Below are positions 9,078 through 17,562 of a DNA stretch of 64,000 bases, piece by piece. Both the position numbers and the translations under genes were made by a program. How positions within the stretch are numbered: position 1 is the stretch's first letter; every line of letters starts with the position of its first letter. The DNA is from Leadbetterella sp964563435. GTDB taxonomy: Bacteria > Bacteroidota > Bacteroidia > Cytophagales > Spirosomataceae. The notes below the pieces were generated by a model. The model saw only the letters and a list, made by a program, of their open reading frames with translations, did not search any database and was not told the DNA's origin. The stretch is taken from the NCBI GenBank assembly GCA_964563435.1, contig CAZLXI010000019.1:1-64000 (forward strand), in the 5' to 3' direction.

Positions 9078-9115
9078 GCCACAGATGAGTGTTTGTATAT
9101 CTGTGTATCTGTGGC
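9078..9115. repeat. Short inverted repeat with CACAGAT motif
   Basis: Arms 'gccacagat' (9078-9086) and 'atctgtggc' (9107-9115) flank a spacer that itself holds a further 'atctgtg' copy. A related CACAGAT-rich stretch occurs near 57531-57563, also just after the 3' end of a gene. It may act as a weak terminator or be a dispersed intergenic repeat. Confidence 0.45.
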
Positions 9116-9134
9116 AGAATTATTTTGGCCGGCA

Positions 9135-9668
9135 TCATAAAGGAATTCTCCCCCTGATCGTCCTGTAATTACTGAATAGCCTGAACCCCAGCAAATTCCA
9201 GTCTTCGGCCACATAGGCCTCGTAATACGGGCCCGCAAGCGAATTCTTCGGTTCAATACGGTCTTTGAAGTCTGTCTGCAGAACAGAAAACCTTTCGAGC
9301 CGCCGTTGGGTAAAGGCACTTAACCCGGTGTCACTCCATAAGGCTTTCGCTACGATCTTCCTTCCTGTACTGTCTTTTCCGTAGAAATAGTTTATTTTCC
9401 GGGTGTAGGTGAGCATGTCTTCCACCACCGCTTCATGCCCTTCCGGAGGGGAAGTTTCCATTTCCTTCGTTTCTGTATTTTGCCAGGATACTACTTCCTC
9501 TCCCTGCCCCCTGCCGGGCCTGAAGGCAAACGATAAAACCCCGAGGAGGAGAAAAATGAGTGTCAGGTACCCCATCTCCCTGTAAAGAATAAGAACGGCC
9601 TGCCCAACTGCCCGTATAAAGAAAACCAGCAGAACAAAATTCACGACTCCCCAGGCTACGTGCATCAT
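9135..9668 (-). CDS. Hypothetical membrane protein, 177 aa
   Basis: The protein opens with two hydrophobic segments (about residues 6-28 and 34-48, 'GYLTLIFLLLGVLSFAF'). About 120 mostly polar residues follow, which would form a domain on one side of the membrane. The polar part includes 'RKINYFYGKDSTGRKIVAKAL' and ends with an aromatic-rich 'PYYEAYVAEDWNLLGFRLFSNYRTI'. I recognise no family. The start may be either of the first two Met codons. It lies in the same orientation as the SymE-like gene 110 bp upstream, at the edge of the accessory region. Confidence 0.65.
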   Translation of the reverse strand: MMHVAWGVVNFVLLVFFIRAVGQAVLILYREMGYLTLIFLLLGVLSFAFRPGRGQGEEVVSWQNTETKEMETSPPEGHEAVVEDMLTYTRKINYFYGKDSTGRKIVAKALWSDTGLSAFTQRRLERFSVLQTDFKDRIEPKNSLAGPYYEAYVAEDWNLLGFRLFSNYRTIRGRIPL

Positions 9669-9779
9669 ATTTTATTTCAATTATGCACAAAAATAAGATT
9701 TCGGCAGCGCCAGCCAACAAAACACCTGTTTTTCTGTACGGTGAAGAGGTGGAAAGTAAACTAACAATATCCATCTTTC

Positions 9780-10040
9780 CTATCGGGCAAGGCTTTTAAG
9801 TGTTTTTTTGACTTTTTCGAGAGCCGTTTTATACTCTTGTTCTTTTTGCGCACCCTCTGGTAATGGCTCTATGATCAACAACTTTTCACGGGTGGTAATG
9901 CTTAACGTATCCCCTACCTTAAAGCCCAGTTCTTCCAGCCATACACCACTAATATTTAACCAGGGTACTATTTTCTGACCACACGACAGTTCACGGTATC
10001 TTGCGTGCAGTTTAATTCTCCTGCTTCGTATCCTTGACAT
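9780..10040 (-). CDS. SymE-like protein (SpoVT/AbrB-fold toxin family)
   Basis: The 86-residue basic protein carries the SymE signature 'VPWLNISGVWLEELGFKVGD', followed by 'LSITTREKLLIIEPL', a swapped-hairpin AbrB-like fold. SymE of E. coli is an SOS-induced toxin controlled by the antisense RNA SymR. Bacteroidota homologues are common next to toxin-antitoxin and restriction genes. The C-terminal 25 residues are a Lys/Glu-rich helix. Upstream (10041-10244) is a very AT-rich stretch that may hold its promoter. I see no antisense promoter strong enough to call. Toxicity is not shown by sequence. Confidence 0.78.
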   Translation of the reverse strand: MSRIRSRRIKLHARYRELSCGQKIVPWLNISGVWLEELGFKVGDTLSITTREKLLIIEPLPEGAQKEQEYKTALEKVKKTLKSLAR

Positions 10041-10244
10041 AGTATAACGACATTATAAATTTAAAAAATGAACAATCATTCACAAATATAAAGTGAATAT
10101 TTTAAAAAAACTAATTATAATTCATATTTATTACTTTTTATTATTAGAATATTGATTATTACCTGAATCATTATCTACTATTAATTACAATAATTCAGTT
10201 TATCAAATCAACTATTTTCTCCGGTCGAATTACAATGCATCTTG

Positions 10245-10275
10245 TTGCTTCTGAATTTACATTCCTCTATTTTTG
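10245..10275 (+). promoter_or_regulatory. Bacteroidota-type promoter for the XRE gene
   Basis: A TTG at 10245-10247 is followed after 20 bp by TATTTTTG at 10268-10275, an exact TAnnTTTG -7 box. This fits the known -33/-7 consensus. Transcription would begin near 10282, about 30 nt before the ATG at 10314. The preceding 200 bp are very AT-rich. Confidence 0.6.
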
Positions 10276-10313
10276 TTATTCCATTAGTTTTTACCACTGA
10301 AAACTGAACAATC

Positions 10314-10643
10314 ATGACGTTTGGACAAAAAGTAAGTTTCTGCCGCAAAGAAAAAAAACTCTCTCAGGCTGAATTGGGAAAGCTTTCGGGTATAAGTGGC
10401 GATATCATAGGTAAGTATGAACGTGATGAGATGAAACCTGCTATTGATACGGCAAAAAAACTCGCCGATTCACTTTCAGTTTCCCTCGATTACCTGGCCG
10501 GAGATGGGAATTTAAAAGTATTAGATAAAAAAACGCTCCAACGTCTAAAAGATATTGATGAACTGCCCGACGCCGACAGACAGAATATTTTCTATACACT
10601 TGACAGCCTGATTAAAGCTGCAAAACTCAAAACTATTCAGTAG
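10314..10643 (+). CDS. XRE-family HTH transcriptional regulator
   Basis: This 109-residue protein has an N-terminal Cro/C1-type helix-turn-helix at about residues 5-60. It includes 'KKLSQAELGKLSGISGDIIG', 'KYERDEMKPAIDTAKKLADS' and the closing 'LDYLAGDG'. The C-terminal 45 residues form a helical tail ('DKKTLQRLKDIDELPDADRQ') of the kind seen in Bacteroidota phage or island repressors. It is a single gene with its own promoter, between the SymE-like gene and higBA. Its target is unknown. Confidence 0.88.
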   Translation: MTFGQKVSFCRKEKKLSQAELGKLSGISGDIIGKYERDEMKPAIDTAKKLADSLSVSLDYLAGDGNLKVLDKKTLQRLKDIDELPDADRQNIFYTLDSLIKAAKLKTIQ

Positions 10644-10804
10644 GCCGAAGTCCATCTGATTCCGCAGGGATTTCAAAGAGACTCTGACATTTTGTTCCGA
10701 CCCCAGTGAAACGCGGCCATCTTTCTTTATAACAACAGGGTTTTGATGTGATGTAGATTTATGAAACGAATAATATACGTATGAACTTTTACCGAAAAAA
10801 ACAC

Positions 10805-10837
10805 GTAATACGATATATTACATGTTACATTTGTAAC
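10805..10837. promoter_or_regulatory. Two palindromes and -7 box in front of higB (candidate HigA operator)
   Basis: GTAATA-cgata-TATTAC (10805-10821) is followed by GTTACA-TT-TGTAAC (10824-10837). The second palindrome contains TACATTTG (10826-10833), an exact TAnnTTTG -7 box, and ends one base before the higB ATG. HigA-type antitoxins usually repress their own promoter through palindromes in this position. The transcript would be nearly leaderless. Confidence 0.55.
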
Positions 10838-10838
10838 T

Positions 10839-11117
10839 ATGATTGAAACATTCCGACACAAGGGATTGCGGCTGTTCTGGGAAAAAGGCGACAGGTCAAA
10901 ACTGCCAGCAGCCCAAATGGCTAGAATACGGCTTATTCTGACTTTGCTGCATGGGGCGAAAATAGCAGAAGATGCCAATTTCCCCGGGTCGGATTTTCAT
11001 GGCTTAAAAGGCGACTTAGCGGATTTTTACGCCGTCAAGGTTACGGGGAATTATCGCATCATTTTCCGTTTCGAGGATGGTGGTGCTTTCGACATTGATT
11101 ATATCGATTACCATTAA
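10839..11117 (+). CDS. higB: HigB toxin (RelE/ParE superfamily)
   Basis: The 92-residue protein has the HigB pattern: 'IETFRHKGLRLFWEKGDRSK' at the N-terminus, 'ANFPGSDFHGLKGDLADFYA' in the middle, then 'VTGNYRIIFRFEDG' and 'DIDYIDYH'. HigB is a ribosome-dependent mRNA interferase, and the C-terminal YRIIFRF/DYIDYH strands match the active family. It sits 15 bp before higA in the reversed toxin-first order typical of higBA. Two palindromes directly precede it. Its base composition and codon use look more proteobacterial than its neighbours, consistent with transfer. Confidence 0.92.
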   Translation: MIETFRHKGLRLFWEKGDRSKLPAAQMARIRLILTLLHGAKIAEDANFPGSDFHGLKGDLADFYAVKVTGNYRIIFRFEDGGAFDIDYIDYH

Positions 11118-11132
11118 CGCAGGAGAAAAAAA

Positions 11133-11450
11133 ATGGCAGTACAAGGAATGGCTCCGGCACATCCGGGGGAAGTATTAAAGGGGCTATATCTTGACCCGAT
11201 GGAAAAGACGATTACGCAGGCAGCCGCGGATTTAGGCGTGTCGCGCCGTACGTTATCGATGCTGGTCAACGGGCATTTGGGGGTCAGCGCGGAAATGGCT
11301 TTGCGATTAAGTACGGCGTTAGGCACAACGCCAGAGCTTTGGCTCAACATGCAGCAGAGTTATGATTTGTGGGAAGCGAGACAGAAAATTAAAACGCTGA
11401 AAGTGCATGTCATGCGTAAACCGAGTAGCGAAACTATTTCTGTATGTTAG
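11133..11450 (+). CDS. higA: HigA antitoxin (XRE family)
   Basis: The 105-residue protein opens with 'MAPAHPGEVLKGLYLDPM', the HigA signature, and then has a helix-turn-helix ('TQAAADLGVSRRTLSMLVNG'). 'LSTALGTTPELWLNMQQSYD' and 'LWEARQKI' follow, also diagnostic for this family. It binds and neutralises HigB and represses the operon. It lies 15 bp downstream of higB in one transcription unit. The last ~15 residues (VMRKPSSETISVC) are not family-typical and may be a slightly altered end. Confidence 0.92.
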   Translation: MAVQGMAPAHPGEVLKGLYLDPMEKTITQAAADLGVSRRTLSMLVNGHLGVSAEMALRLSTALGTTPELWLNMQQSYDLWEARQKIKTLKVHVMRKPSSETISVC

Positions 11451-11547
11451 TGAATTTTTGCTTTCCCGCAGAGTCTCTTTGAAAAAGGACATTTTAAGAA
11501 AAGCAGAGTACAACAAGATTGATACTCTGCCTGGAAGAAATAAACAA

Positions 11548-11564
11548 GGCTCCGAACCGGAGCC
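11548..11564 (-). terminator. Hairpin terminator after the efflux operon
   Basis: GGCTCCG-AAC-CGGAGCC forms a 7-bp GC-rich stem. On the minus strand it is followed by TTGTTTATTT. It lies 25 bp past the stop of the czcA-like gene, and it also lies 98 bp after higA on the other strand. Confidence 0.6.
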
Positions 11565-11589
11565 TCATTTAACTATATTCGCAAAACAA

Positions 11590-14500
11590 TTACCCTTTCT
11601 TCCGTTTATACGCCCCGTAAAACACCTGAGGCAGAACCGTAAGCGACAGGATCATGCAAATCAGCAGTCCGCCCACAATCATGATGGCCAGCGGCTTCTG
11701 GATCTCGGAGCCCATGCCGGTAGATAAGGCGGCCGGAAGCAGCCCGAGTGAACCCATCAGCGCGATCATCACAATGGGCCGGATGCGGGAATACACTCCC
11801 TGGTCAATAGCCTCTTTCAGGCTCATCTTCCGCAGATTATCTTTCATAACGGCAATCAGTATGATGCTGTTGATGGTATTTACCCCAAACAGGATAATGA
11901 ATCCGATACCGGCGGAAATGCCGAAGACGGTGCCGGTAAGCCAAAGCGACAGGAAACCGCCGATAAAAGCATAAGGAATAGTGCTGGCGGCAATCAGCGT
12001 ATCTTTTACGGTACCGAAATTAAAATAGAGTAAAAACAAAATGAGCAACAACACTGCCGGTACAATCACGGCCAGCTGCGCGGTGGCCCGCTCCTTGCTT
12101 TCAAACTCTCCCGCCCATACCATTTTATGTTTGGCAGGAAGCTCCACTTTCTCTGCTACCTTTGCCTTGGCTTCTTCAATGGTACTGCCCAGGTCGCGGC
12201 CTTCGATGCTGAAGCCCACGGCAATGTAGCGGCTGCTGCCTTCGCGGTACACAAACGCCGGCCCGGTGAGGTACTGAATGGTGGCAATTTCCTTCAGGGG
12301 AATCTTTTTCCCGCTTTTGGAGGGAATCAGAATCTCACCGATCTTCTGCTCGTCATCGCGATACGCCTTATCAAAGCGGAGGCGCACATCAAACATCCGT
12401 TCATTTTCGAAGAAACGGGTAGCCGCCCGCCCGCCTATAGCCATTTCGATCACCGCCTGGGCGTCATGAATATCTACCCCGTAACGCGCCATCTTGCTGT
12501 CGTGCAGCTGCACCCTCAGCTCCGGCAACCCTATATTTTTATACACATTCAGATCCCGGATACCCTCTACACCGCGGATGGCATCGGCCACCTGGCCCGC
12601 ATACTTTTCCAGTTCAAACAGGTCTTCGCCAAAAATCTTGATCACCAGCGAGCTCTTCACCCCCGCCACATACTCTTCCACATTATCCTGTATAGGCTGG
12701 CTGAACCCGAAAACCACTCCCGGATAAGTTTGCAGCCGGGTACGCATTTCATCAATCAGTTCATTTTTTGAGATTTTCCGCTTCCACTCTTTTTCCGGGT
12801 GAAGCTGAATATGAAACTCGGCATTGAAAAAACCGGTGGGATCTGTTCCGTCATTCGGCCGGCCCACCTGGTTCAGTACAAACTTCACTTCTTCAAATTC
12901 ACGGATCTGCGCTTTCATTTCTTTCGCCAGCCGAACCGACTCCCGGAGATTGACGCTGTTGGGCAGCGTGGCCCTCACGTAGAGTGCGCCCTCGTTCAGT
13001 TTCGGAATAAATTCTGTACCCATAAACATAAAGCCCGTCAGGCAGCTGGCCAGAAAAACCAGGAACGCACCGATAGTGGCTCTCTTATGCCGGCTGCTCC
13101 ATGTAAAAAGCCGGTAAAGATTATTCTTAAAAAAGCGCGAAACCGCATTTTCCTTTTCCCTGATGTTCCGGGTGAGCATCAGTTTGCACATGGCCGGTAC
13201 ATAGGTAATGCTGAGGATCAGTGAGCCCAAAAGGGCGTAACCCAGTGTGAACGCCAATGGAGAAAACATTTTTCCTTCCACTTTCTGAAAAGAAAAGATA
13301 GGAATCAGGGCCACAATCAGGATGATCTGGGCAAACACAATGTACTTGGCCACGCTGCCCGCACTCCGACGGATCAGCCCCGACTTGCTCATGGCATTGA
13401 ACCTTTTCATCCCTACGGCATGCGCTTTCTTTTCCATAGCCACAAAAACTGTTTCCACAATCACCAGCGTGCCCTCCAGCAGCAGCCCGAAGTCAATAGC
13501 CCCCAGGGAGATGAGATTAGCCGGGAGCCCCTGGATTCGCAGCATGGTAATGGCGAAAAGGAACGACAACGGAATCACCGTGGCCACAATCACCGTGGTT
13601 CGCCAGTTAAAGAGGAAAATAAATACCACTACTGACACAAAGACGATGCCCTCCAGCAGGTTTTTGGTCACCGTATTTACGGTAGCGTTTACCAGCTCCG
13701 TGCGGTCTACAAACGCTTCGATCTTTACATCACCGGGAAGAATATCGTGGTTGAGCTCCGCAATTTTCTCTTTTAACCGGGGGATCACATCGCCGGGGTT
13801 TTCGCCCCGGAGCATCATTACCACGCCCTGAACGAGGTCGTCTTCGTCCTGTAGCCCTACCTGCCCCAGGCGGGGCTTGGCCGCTACCTCCACCTGCGCC
13901 ACGTGTTTCACCAGCACCGGGCTGCTTCCTTTCACTTCAATAAGAATATTCTCAATATCTTCTATGCTCTCCAGCAAACCCACTCCCCGTACCACATAGG
14001 CCTGGTTTCCGAGCTCAATGATATCGCCTCCCACGTTGATATTGCTTTTGGATACCGCTTCGTACACATCGAGGGGAGAGAGGTCATAATTGGCCAGCTC
14101 AGTAGGGTTAATTTTAATCTCATAAATCTTTTCTTCTCCCCCGAAGCTCACCACATCGGCCACGCCAGGCACGGCCACCAGTTCCCGTTCAATCACCCAG
14201 TCCTGGATGGCGGTCAGCTCCTTCACCGGTCTTTTACTCCGGATCACATACCTGAAAATCTCCCCTGTGGCTCCGTACGGCGGTTCAATGGCCGCCTCGG
14301 CACCCTCGGGCAGCTCCACTCCCTGCAGCCGGTTGGAGGCATATTGCTGGGCATAAAAATCTTCTACCTTGTCGTCAAAAATGACCGTGACCACCGATAA
14401 TCCGAAAAGGGAAATGGAACGAACATCCGTCTTTTTAGGGATGGTGTTCATCTCCTTCATCAGCGGAAGGGTCACAAACTTTTCCACTTCCTCGGCGCTT

Positions 14501-14676
14501 CGGCCGGGCCACTGCGTGATGATCCGCGCACGGGTATTGGTTACATCCGGAAAAGCCTCAATGGGCGTATGGATGTAGGAAATGACACCGGCCACCACCA
14601 GCAAAGCCGTCATAAAGAAGACAATGACAGAATTTTTGAGGGAGAAGCCGACTATATTTTTAATAAACTTTTGCAT
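11590..14676 (-). CDS. Heavy-metal RND efflux pump, CzcA/CusA family
   Basis: The 1028-residue inner-membrane pump has the RND layout of 12 membrane helices and two large periplasmic loops. The start 'FSLKNSVIVFFMTALLVVAG' and 'IEAFPDVTNTRARIITQWPG' are standard for the heavy-metal (HME) branch. The proton-relay helix reads 'AIDFGLLLEGTLVIVETVF' near residues 393-411. Relative to CzcA (D402, D408, E415), the first Asp and the Glu are kept and the middle Asp is Glu. It exports divalent cations with the adaptor and TolC-type genes encoded just upstream on the same strand. The metal (Zn/Co/Cd/Ni or Cu) cannot be fixed. The 392-bp gap to the adaptor gene holds a repeat element, so co-transcription is likely but interrupted. 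Confidence 0.9.
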   Translation of the reverse strand: MQKFIKNIVGFSLKNSVIVFFMTALLVVAGVISYIHTPIEAFPDVTNTRARIITQWPGRSAEEVEKFVTLPLMKEMNTIPKKTDVRSISLFGLSVVTVIFDDKVEDFYAQQYASNRLQGVELPEGAEAAIEPPYGATGEIFRYVIRSKRPVKELTAIQDWVIERELVAVPGVADVVSFGGEEKIYEIKINPTELANYDLSPLDVYEAVSKSNINVGGDIIELGNQAYVVRGVGLLESIEDIENILIEVKGSSPVLVKHVAQVEVAAKPRLGQVGLQDEDDLVQGVVMMLRGENPGDVIPRLKEKIAELNHDILPGDVKIEAFVDRTELVNATVNTVTKNLLEGIVFVSVVVFIFLFNWRTTVIVATVIPLSFLFAITMLRIQGLPANLISLGAIDFGLLLEGTLVIVETVFVAMEKKAHAVGMKRFNAMSKSGLIRRSAGSVAKYIVFAQIILIVALIPIFSFQKVEGKMFSPLAFTLGYALLGSLILSITYVPAMCKLMLTRNIREKENAVSRFFKNNLYRLFTWSSRHKRATIGAFLVFLASCLTGFMFMGTEFIPKLNEGALYVRATLPNSVNLRESVRLAKEMKAQIREFEEVKFVLNQVGRPNDGTDPTGFFNAEFHIQLHPEKEWKRKISKNELIDEMRTRLQTYPGVVFGFSQPIQDNVEEYVAGVKSSLVIKIFGEDLFELEKYAGQVADAIRGVEGIRDLNVYKNIGLPELRVQLHDSKMARYGVDIHDAQAVIEMAIGGRAATRFFENERMFDVRLRFDKAYRDDEQKIGEILIPSKSGKKIPLKEIATIQYLTGPAFVYREGSSRYIAVGFSIEGRDLGSTIEEAKAKVAEKVELPAKHKMVWAGEFESKERATAQLAVIVPAVLLLILFLLYFNFGTVKDTLIAASTIPYAFIGGFLSLWLTGTVFGISAGIGFIILFGVNTINSIILIAVMKDNLRKMSLKEAIDQGVYSRIRPIVMIALMGSLGLLPAALSTGMGSEIQKPLAIMIVGGLLICMILSLTVLPQVFYGAYKRKKG

Positions 14677-14829
14677 ATTTCTTTTCTGTACTTCAGGTTA
14701 AAATCCCGGGCCCCGGCCCTTCAAGTTCATATTCACAAATCCGTATTTATAAAACATTTCTTTTTTAACAAGACTACTCAGAAACAGGCAGGTTCTTTTA
14801 ACCCTGGTCTGATGGTTCATACTCCTTCG

Positions 14830-15068
14830 CCCTTCGACAGGCTCAGGGTGACAGTGGGGAGCACTTGGCGTGACAATAAGGAGAGCTTGGGGTAGCGACG
14901 CTTTGCCTGACAGCAGGAGAATTCAACAATAGATCCCCCAGCTGGTTCTTGAACCTGGTAAGCATCAGGAGAAAAACCTTTATCCTGAGTCAATTGGTTT
15001 TGTCTTCCTGAACGGATCTGTTTTGTACCCACAGAAGTCACTTTTGTCACCCTGAGCCTGTCGAAGGG
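14830..15068. repeat. Intergenic element bounded by 24-bp inverted repeats (CCTTCGACAGGCTCAGGGTG type)
   Basis: The left end (14830-14853) and right end (15045-15068) are exact reverse complements, built on ccttcgacaggctcagggtg. The interior is non-coding. The right end stops one base before the stop codon of the efflux adaptor gene. A second copy with the same ends lies at 25712-25898. The rest of the 14677-15068 gap shows nothing else. Confidence 0.8.
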
Positions 15069-16145
15069 TCAAAACCCGAGCGACTCAAAAACCAGCAGTT
15101 GATTTTTAGAAATAATCTGTTCACCTGCCTCCAGGCCTTCTGAAATAAAGGAAGTATCCTCATTTTTTACTTCCACCTTAATTTTTCTGGCTTCGATACG
15201 GCAATCGTCTTTATAGACCAGCACATAATACTGGTTATCGGCGAAAACCACCGCAGCAGTGGGTACTGCCACAGCCTGACGGCCGGTTTTACGCCAGGCA
15301 GTGACATCTGTAAGCATGCCGGGCTTCAGTTTGAAATCGGTGTTGGGAAGAATCACACGGCCTTTCAGCACCCGGGCTTCTTCATCAAAGACCGGCGATA
15401 TCTGTGAAAGATTGCCCTGAAATATCTCCCCCGGGTAAGATAGCGTGGTAATACTGACGTCCATTCCCTGATGAACACGGTTGACGTTCGAGGCATAGAT
15501 ATTTACCATTACCCAAAGATTCTGCAGATCGGATATCGTAAAAAGAGCCGCTCCACCGCCGGTGACCTGCTCACCGGGGTTAACATTTTTTTCGGTGATG
15601 ATTCCCGATGCCGGCGCCCTGATCTGAAATACTCCCTTCTGGGAGTTTCCGCTGTACAGGTTCATGTCTTTTTGCGCTCTTATTTTTTCGGCCTTTAATA
15701 CTTCCATTTCCGACACCGCCTCCGCCAGCTCGCTGCGGGAAGCAATCCCGTCATCAAATCTTGACTGCACAGAAGCCAGGGCCGATTCGGCTGCTTTTAT
15801 TTTACTCTCCAGGCTGATGATTCCAGCCGACATCCCGCTCAGTTCTGTGCTCTGCATTTCTGCCAGCACCTGGCCCCGGGTTACCCTGTCGCCCAGTGAA
15901 AAATACGTGGCGGTCACCACCCCGCTCACCAGTGGCACATAACTCACCACTTTGTCCGGGTTGGCCTCCACGCTTCCCGTAAGATGAATCCCTTCCGTAA
16001 CCGTCTGAAGGTCTGCTGTATAAAGCTCTATCCGGGCTTTAAACGATTCATCAAGGCAAAATTTCTTTTCCTCCGTTGCCTGCTCCTTTTCTCCGCATGC
16101 TGCTGCAAACAGGGCCAGGGCAGCTATTGACACTATTTTTTTCAT
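15069..16145 (-). CDS. RND efflux periplasmic adaptor (CzcB/CusB family lipoprotein)
   Basis: The 358-residue protein begins with a lipoprotein signal (MKKIVSIAALALFAAAC, lipobox Cys about 17). It has the usual adaptor order. A barrel/lipoyl half begins 'GSVEANPDKVVSYVPLVSGV', then a helical hairpin (about residues 105-150), the second lipoyl half 'IRAPASGIITEKNVNPGEQV', and a beta-barrel with 'LWVMVNIYASNVNRVHQGMD' and 'LKPGMLTDV'. It bridges the CzcA-type pump and the TolC-type channel. 'FCLDESFKARIEL' after the signal is a common metal-adaptor opening. It is followed by the pump gene and preceded 33 bp upstream by the outer-membrane gene. Confidence 0.9.
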   Translation of the reverse strand: MKKIVSIAALALFAAACGEKEQATEEKKFCLDESFKARIELYTADLQTVTEGIHLTGSVEANPDKVVSYVPLVSGVVTATYFSLGDRVTRGQVLAEMQSTELSGMSAGIISLESKIKAAESALASVQSRFDDGIASRSELAEAVSEMEVLKAEKIRAQKDMNLYSGNSQKGVFQIRAPASGIITEKNVNPGEQVTGGGAALFTISDLQNLWVMVNIYASNVNRVHQGMDVSITTLSYPGEIFQGNLSQISPVFDEEARVLKGRVILPNTDFKLKPGMLTDVTAWRKTGRQAVAVPTAAVVFADNQYYVLVYKDDCRIEARKIKVEVKNEDTSFISEGLEAGEQIISKNQLLVFESLGF

Positions 16146-16178
16146 ATCCTGATGGGGTTATAGGGATGACTTATTTCT

Positions 16179-17468
16179 TTACATTCCCGCATTTAAGTCT
16201 TTTCCTAACACATAATTAAGCTTCTCCGCCTGTTCCCTCACTTCTTTTCCTGCCTCAATGAGTATTTGTTTACTGTTTCGGTACGTATCTGAAAAATCGA
16301 GATATTCGAGCATGCTTATATTTCTGTTCATAAAATTCCGGGTATATACGCCCAGTAATTCGTCAAGTGTTTCATTATAATTCTGCTCCATACCGTGGTA
16401 AAAATCGAGGGCATTTTTTAAAGCCTGCCGGGCCTGAACGATTTCCGTGTTTATTATCAGCTCCTGCTGCTGAACCCGTACCCCGGCTTTCCGGAGATTG
16501 ACCCCGGCATGCTGAATATTTCCCTGATTACGAGTAAATACCGGCAGATCAATGCTTGCACCGATACCGAAAAAATTAAGCATGGTATTACCGTTCCGGT
16601 CATATTGTGCCCGCAGGGTAACGTCAGGAACCCGCCTGGCCTGCTCCAGAGCCAGCACCTTCCCGTAATACGTCTCTTCCAGCTGTGTCACCTTCAAGTC
16701 CGGCCGGTCCGTTTCACTCCGGAGCTGCTCTGCGGAAAGTAAACGGTAGCGGGCCGTATCCGGGGTCAGCGGATCAGTGATCATGAGCACCCTTTCAGGG
16801 TCCAGATTTAACAGTTGCTTCAGTTCGACCTGCCGTTCGAACGAACTCTCCGCTATTTCACGAAGTTCTTTACGGATCTCTAATTCCAATGCCCTCAAAC
16901 GCGCGGCCTCATTCCGGGGTATGTTTCCCTGATTTACCTGGTTCTGATAGGCCTGCGCCAAACTCCTCACAGAGCTCAGCCGGGCTTCTTCATTTAATTT
17001 TCTTTCCTGCACCACCTGCAGGCCGGTCATGCTGTTCCTCAGTTTCAGTTTTAACTCCCTGAGCAGATCACTAAACTCTGCGGCGGCCATTTCTACCCCT
17101 ACCCGTTCTGCGGCTACTTCCTTCCTCCGTTTTCCCGCGGTTTCAATAAGCTGTTCCAGTTCAGCACCAAACTGCCGGTTACGGCCGAAATTCCCCCATA
17201 GTGGCGGCACCACCTCCTGGCCGCCCGTCTGCCCGCGGGTAGCCCAGAGATTCACCTGATCTAAAGTAAAATTGGGATTGGGCCATAGTTTTGCCTGCTG
17301 AACCAGCGCTTCGGCCCCGGAAATTTTCATTTTTTCGGCAACCAGCAACAGGTTCTCCTTCAGGAACATTGCTTCAGCCTCACTGCGTGAAAGCCGCAGG
17401 GTATCCTCCTGCGCAAAACTTCCGAAAAAAATAAAACTGCTGATAAACACTACCATACTCCGATACAT
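16179..17468 (-). CDS. TolC-family outer membrane protein of the metal efflux operon (CzcC-like)
   Basis: The 429-residue protein has a signal peptide (MYRSMVVFISSFIFFGSFAQ) and two repeats of long coiled-coil helices with 'AEALVQQAKLWPNPNFTLDQ' near the start. 'GQTGGQEVVPPLWGNFGRNR' follows, typical of CzcC-type channels, and 'RRVPDVTLRAQYDRNGNTML' lies in the second repeat. It forms the outer-membrane exit duct for the RND complex. It is the first gene of the operon (outer-membrane channel, adaptor, pump), with only 33 bp to the adaptor. No clear operator was seen upstream. The two-component genes at 21.6-23.7 kb are a possible regulator. Confidence 0.88.
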   Translation of the reverse strand: MYRSMVVFISSFIFFGSFAQEDTLRLSRSEAEAMFLKENLLLVAEKMKISGAEALVQQAKLWPNPNFTLDQVNLWATRGQTGGQEVVPPLWGNFGRNRQFGAELEQLIETAGKRRKEVAAERVGVEMAAAEFSDLLRELKLKLRNSMTGLQVVQERKLNEEARLSSVRSLAQAYQNQVNQGNIPRNEAARLRALELEIRKELREIAESSFERQVELKQLLNLDPERVLMITDPLTPDTARYRLLSAEQLRSETDRPDLKVTQLEETYYGKVLALEQARRVPDVTLRAQYDRNGNTMLNFFGIGASIDLPVFTRNQGNIQHAGVNLRKAGVRVQQQELIINTEIVQARQALKNALDFYHGMEQNYNETLDELLGVYTRNFMNRNISMLEYLDFSDTYRNSKQILIEAGKEVREQAEKLNYVLGKDLNAGM

Positions 17469-17562
17469 CCCTCTTCGTGATTTAGAGGAACAAAATTCGG
17501 CCGGATAACCTTAAAAAGGGCTTAAGGCTGATAAAGATAAACTAAAAATGAGGGGAGGAATG

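Noticed and set aside
9078..9115. Possible tRNA-like or sRNA fold
   Set aside because: Only a 9-bp stem with a repeated motif; no tRNA features such as a TTC loop or acceptor pairing.
12127..12771. 214-codon plus-strand frame opposite the RND pump gene
   Set aside because: Antisense shadow of a conserved pump; no domain or plausible start.
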